Below, in pieces: positions 61,462 through 64,000 of a stretch of 64,000 bases of DNA (positions within the stretch are counted from its first letter, which is position 1; each line of letters opens with the position of its first letter). Under the pieces are notes generated by a model. That model searched no databases. It was not told the DNA's origin and saw nothing but the letters and a program-made list of their open reading frames with translations. A program made the translations under genes and the position numbers. Source of the stretch: Muricoccus pecuniae (GTDB taxonomy: Bacteria > Pseudomonadota > Alphaproteobacteria > Acetobacterales > Acetobacteraceae); the NCBI RefSeq assembly GCF_014199205.1, contig NZ_JACIJD010000010.1, forward strand, positions 1 to 64,000, read 5' to 3'.

Positions 61462-62793
61462 CTACCGCGTGCGCGGAAGCCGAATAGTGGCCGACGTTCC
61501 TCGGCCGGGCGCGCTCCCGATTTCCAGGCTGCCGCCGTGAGCTTCCACAATGGCCCGTGCGGTCGATAGCCCAAGACCGCTGCCGCCACCCGCCGTTCGT
61601 GCCCGATCACCCCTGAAGAACGGCTCCGTCACCCGCGGCAGGTCCTCGGGTGAGATGCCGGTTCCGCAGTCGCTCACGCGCACCAGCACCTCGTCGGACG
61701 TGCATCCGACCTCGACCCAGGGGTCGCGCCCATGCCGGAGCGCGTTGGCAACCAGGTTCGTCACGGCGCGCTTGATGGCGACCCGGCGAGCCGGGGCAAC
61801 CGCGTCCTCGTCCATCCGGCCCTCACGGACGGGCGTCCCCCCGTTGGCGAACTCGTCCACCACGGTGCGCACGAGCGCGGCGACGGCCACCGGCTGGACG
61901 GCCTCGCCAGCATGGCCGCCGCGCAGGTAGGCGAGGACGTCGGACACCATCGTCTCCATCTCCGCCAGGTCCCGGCGGATCGGCTCCCTGTCCTCGTGCG
62001 GGAGATCCTCGGCGCGCAGCTTGAGGCGTGCGATCGGCGACATCAGGTCGTGCGAGAGGGCGCCCAGCGCCAGGGTTCTCTGGCGGAAGGCGTCGCGGGT
62101 GCGGGCGGCCATGTCGTTCAACGCCTCGGCCAGCTGCCGCACCTCGCGCGGGCCGGAGGCGGGAAGCGGCGGAAGATCCTGCTCGGGGTCGAACCGGGAA
62201 ACGGTTCTCGCCAGGGCGGCGACCGGCGCCGAGACCGAGCGCGCCGCGAACCCCACCGCGAGGAGAAGGGCCAGGCCGATCGCCGCCGCGTAGGAGTGCA
62301 GCACGCTCTGGTCGGCGGACAGCGTGTTGAAGGAGGCGATCTCCACGTTGAGCCACGAGCCGTCCGCGAGGCGCGCCACGGCGCCGATGCCGACGATGCG
62401 GTCTGATGCGGCGTCGTGGCGTCCGGGGCGCACGTGCACCTCGCTCGCGAGGCCGCTCAGCGCCCTCGTCCTGGCCGCGACTGTAGGCCACTCCCCGGCA
62501 GAAGGGTGCTCGGGCGTGGGCGCCCGGTCCCACGTCCAGTGGACCTCGAGATCCGGGCGAGACAGGGCGTGGGCCACCCGGTCCCGATCGGCCTCGGGCG
62601 CCGCGGCCACGGCGTCCACCAAGGTCGCCAGTCGTTGGGCCAGCAGTTCCTCGCTCCCGCGCTCCACCGCCTGCCGCAGCAGGAGGTCATGGACGCCGAC
62701 CATGGCAGCGAACAGGACGGCAAAGCCGATGGTGAGAGCCGCCAAGGTCCGGGCGGCGAGGGATTGGGGAAGGAAACGCTTCACCCCGACCAC
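61462..62793 (-). CDS. Sensor histidine kinase of a copper-type two-component system
   Basis: 443 residues from a GTG. Two membrane helices (about 14-36 and 170-190) flank a periplasmic sensor of some 135 residues. HAMP follows, then HisKA with the phosphorylated His in L-G-A-L-S-H-D-L-M-S-P-I-A-R, HATPase motifs (V-T-N-L-V-A-N-A-L-R-H; D-C-G-T-G-I-S; G-G-G-S-G-L-G-L-S). Class I EnvZ/CusS-like. Its start overlaps the truncated response-regulator gene by 13 bases, and copB lies just upstream in the same direction, so copper or another metal is the likely signal. Confidence 0.87.
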   Translation of the reverse strand: MVGVKRFLPQSLAARTLAALTIGFAVLFAAMVGVHDLLLRQAVERGSEELLAQRLATLVDAVAAAPEADRDRVAHALSRPDLEVHWTWDRAPTPEHPSAGEWPTVAARTRALSGLASEVHVRPGRHDAASDRIVGIGAVARLADGSWLNVEIASFNTLSADQSVLHSYAAAIGLALLLAVGFAARSVSAPVAALARTVSRFDPEQDLPPLPASGPREVRQLAEALNDMAARTRDAFRQRTLALGALSHDLMSPIARLKLRAEDLPHEDREPIRRDLAEMETMVSDVLAYLRGGHAGEAVQPVAVAALVRTVVDEFANGGTPVREGRMDEDAVAPARRVAIKRAVTNLVANALRHGRDPWVEVGCTSDEVLVRVSDCGTGISPEDLPRVTEPFFRGDRARTAGGGSGLGLSTARAIVEAHGGSLEIGSAPGRGTSATIRLPRTR

Positions 62794-63260
62794 TCCACAG
62801 GGCTGGAGAGCAGGTAACCGATTCCGCGGATCGTCTTGATGAGGCCCGGCTCCCCGTCCCCGTGGCGCCTCGAACCCAGCTTGGCGCGCAGGCGGCTGAT
62901 CTGAACGTCCATCGAACGGTCCAGTCCCCCGTAGGGGCGGTTGCGGGCGAGGTCCAGGAGCTGGTCGCGCGTCAAGACGCGTTGCGGCCGCTCCACGAAG
63001 GCCAGCAGGAGGTCGTACTCGCCGCTGGTCAGCTCAACCGCAACGCCGTCGGGCCGGAGCAATTCACGACGGCGGGTGTCTAGGGACCAACCGGCGAAAC
63101 GCGCCACCTCCTGGCCTTCGCTTCCCGGCGCGCCCTCGGCGCCAGCCACGCGGCGGAGGACGGCGCGTATCCGGGCGACCAGCTCGCGCGGGTCGGCTGG
63201 CTTCACGACGAAGTCGTCCGCCCCCCGCCGGGGGCCGCTGTCGCCGAGGCAGTTGGTCAC
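62781..63260 (-). pseudogene. OmpR-family response regulator lacking most of its receiver domain
   Basis: From a GTG at 63260 the product keeps only the end of the receiver (G-A-D-D-F-V-V-K-P-A-D-P-R-E-L), then an entire winged helix: E-L-T-S-G-E-Y-D-L-L-L-A-F, R-V-L-T-R-D-Q-L-L and R-S-M-D-V-Q-I-S-R-L-R-A-K-L. The first 80 or so residues, including the phosphorylated Asp, are missing. Upstream sequence in frame (R-Y-R-C-V-A-V-T-N-C-L-G-D) is not a normal receiver. It could still bind DNA without phospho-control, or be non-functional. It is coupled to the intact kinase gene. Confidence 0.7.
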
Positions 63261-63318
63261 CGCGACACACCGATAGCGGGGCGGACGGCGCGACGGCGGC
63301 CCATGCGCACCCTCGCGC

Positions 63319-64000
63319 TCAGAAGTAGAGCCGGACGCCGGTCAGGAACTCCACCGATGCCACGCGCTCGTTCTCCCGCCTTGCATAGCGGGCCGTGTCA
63401 GCGAAGCGGCGCGTGTAGTTCACGCCGATGTAGGGCGCGACCTCGCGGGTGAACTCGTAGCGCAGGCGCAGGCCCGCCTCGATGTCGTTGAAGCCACTGC
63501 CGACGCCGAGCTCGGGGACCTTCTGCAGCGCGACGTTGATCTCGGCATTCGGCTGAAGCACGAGCCGCTGGGTGACGTAGATGTCGTAGGACAGCTCGAG
63601 GCGTGCCGAGACGTCGCCCCGTTCACTGACGAAGCCCTGCAGGTCGACCTCGAAGAGGCCAGGCGCCAGTCCCTGGATGCCGATCACGCCGTAGGTGCGG
63701 TCCGGACGTGGGCGCGGGTCGTAGCGGATGCCCGCCTGGAAGTCCCAGTAGTAGCCGATGAGGTGCGAGTAAAGCAGTTGCACCTCGGCGTTCTCGGCCC
63801 GGCGGCCACGCTCGACCTCGCCCTGCGTCTTGAGCCAGATCTTGTCGTAGTCCGTGCCGTACCACGCCTGCCCGTCCCAGCGCGCGACGTTCGGCGAGCC
63901 GTCCAGGCCGACGCCCCACTCCAGCTTCTCGAAGAGCACCGCGCCGTAATACAGCTCGTGCGACGACGCCGCGTGGGCTCCGGGGTCGTGGGCCGCGTTC
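63319..64000 (-). CDS. copB: CopB outer-membrane copper-resistance protein (5' end beyond window)
   Basis: The last 227 residues of a beta-barrel. It begins at the edge with N-A-A-H-D-P-G-A-H-A-A-S-S-H-E-L-Y, the end of the His-rich leader. V-L-F-E-K-L-E-W, Y-D-K-I-W-L-K-T-Q-G-E and L-L-Y-S-H-L-I-G-Y-Y-W-D-F-Q-A-G-I-R follow, which are standard CopB motifs. It ends in the aromatic outer-membrane signature R-L-Y-F. CopB sequesters or passes copper at the outer membrane and is normally preceded by the CopA multicopper oxidase. It is followed at 58 bases by the truncated regulator. Confidence 0.9.
   Translation of the reverse strand, partial: NAAHDPGAHAASSHELYYGAVLFEKLEWGVGLDGSPNVARWDGQAWYGTDYDKIWLKTQGEVERGRRAENAEVQLLYSHLIGYYWDFQAGIRYDPRPRPDRTYGVIGIQGLAPGLFEVDLQGFVSERGDVSARLELSYDIYVTQRLVLQPNAEINVALQKVPELGVGSGFNDIEAGLRLRYEFTREVAPYIGVNYTRRFADTARYARRENERVASVEFLTGVRLYF

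Overview
The window is high-GC DNA from an alphaproteobacterium. The closest fit is Acetobacteraceae, something Roseomonas-like. This is inferred from gene content: orphan Bug/TctC-type binding proteins, phasins, DUF3126, DUF6525 and DUF2171 proteins, and rlmB followed by tRNA-Tyr and tRNA-Gly. No rRNA or other marker confirms it, and there is no CRISPR array or replication origin. A real minority of reading frames are broken, especially near the ends and in the right half.

Left part (1 to about 15.5 kb) is accessory or loosely packed DNA. It holds an IS3-type end, a hemerythrin/DUF2382 stress protein, a ferritin-like protein, a phasin with a well-marked promoter region, a single-domain response regulator, two solute-binding proteins, a large Ig-like/DUF4214 surface protein, and a small catabolic set under a FadR-type regulator (dehydrogenase, aldolase, binding protein, regulator). 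Remnants of an NmrA-like gene and of an unknown gene lie between them.

Middle part (about 16 to 29.2 kb) looks like core chromosome. It contains tRNA-Arg, proline iminopeptidase, a Zur-box-controlled zinc-binding protein plus outer-membrane porin, DUF2171, DUF423, an RlmM-like methyltransferase, a YihY/BrkB membrane protein, uvrB, tRNA-Thr, a hydratase, rlmB and tRNA-Tyr. A methyltransferase-like gene between uvrB and tRNA-Thr is interrupted by an amber codon.

At 29,283 the tRNA-Gly gene is cut in its anticodon loop. A lower-GC module follows at once: three overlapping tyrosine-recombinase-like genes and a small coiled-coil gene (29.4-35.0 kb). I read this as the left end of a genomic island whose right end is not in the window. 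Its apparent cargo is metal and stress resistance: arsR-arsC-arsC-acr3-arsO-arsH; a potassium-channel-like protein with a zinc ribbon; DNA polymerase IV; a BacNav-type channel with an unusual TLEGW filter; a PadR/flavoprotein/MFS operon rich in vicinal cysteines; a five-PAS hybrid kinase; copC-copD-copZ; a second phasin; a rhodanese-ChrB/ChrA chromate pair; and a copper-type two-component system next to copB.

The right half also carries several truncated or fused genes: a nuclease, a DUF3644 chimera, a frameshifted P-loop ATPase and a response regulator without most of its receiver. This fits repeated insertion and deletion within the island.
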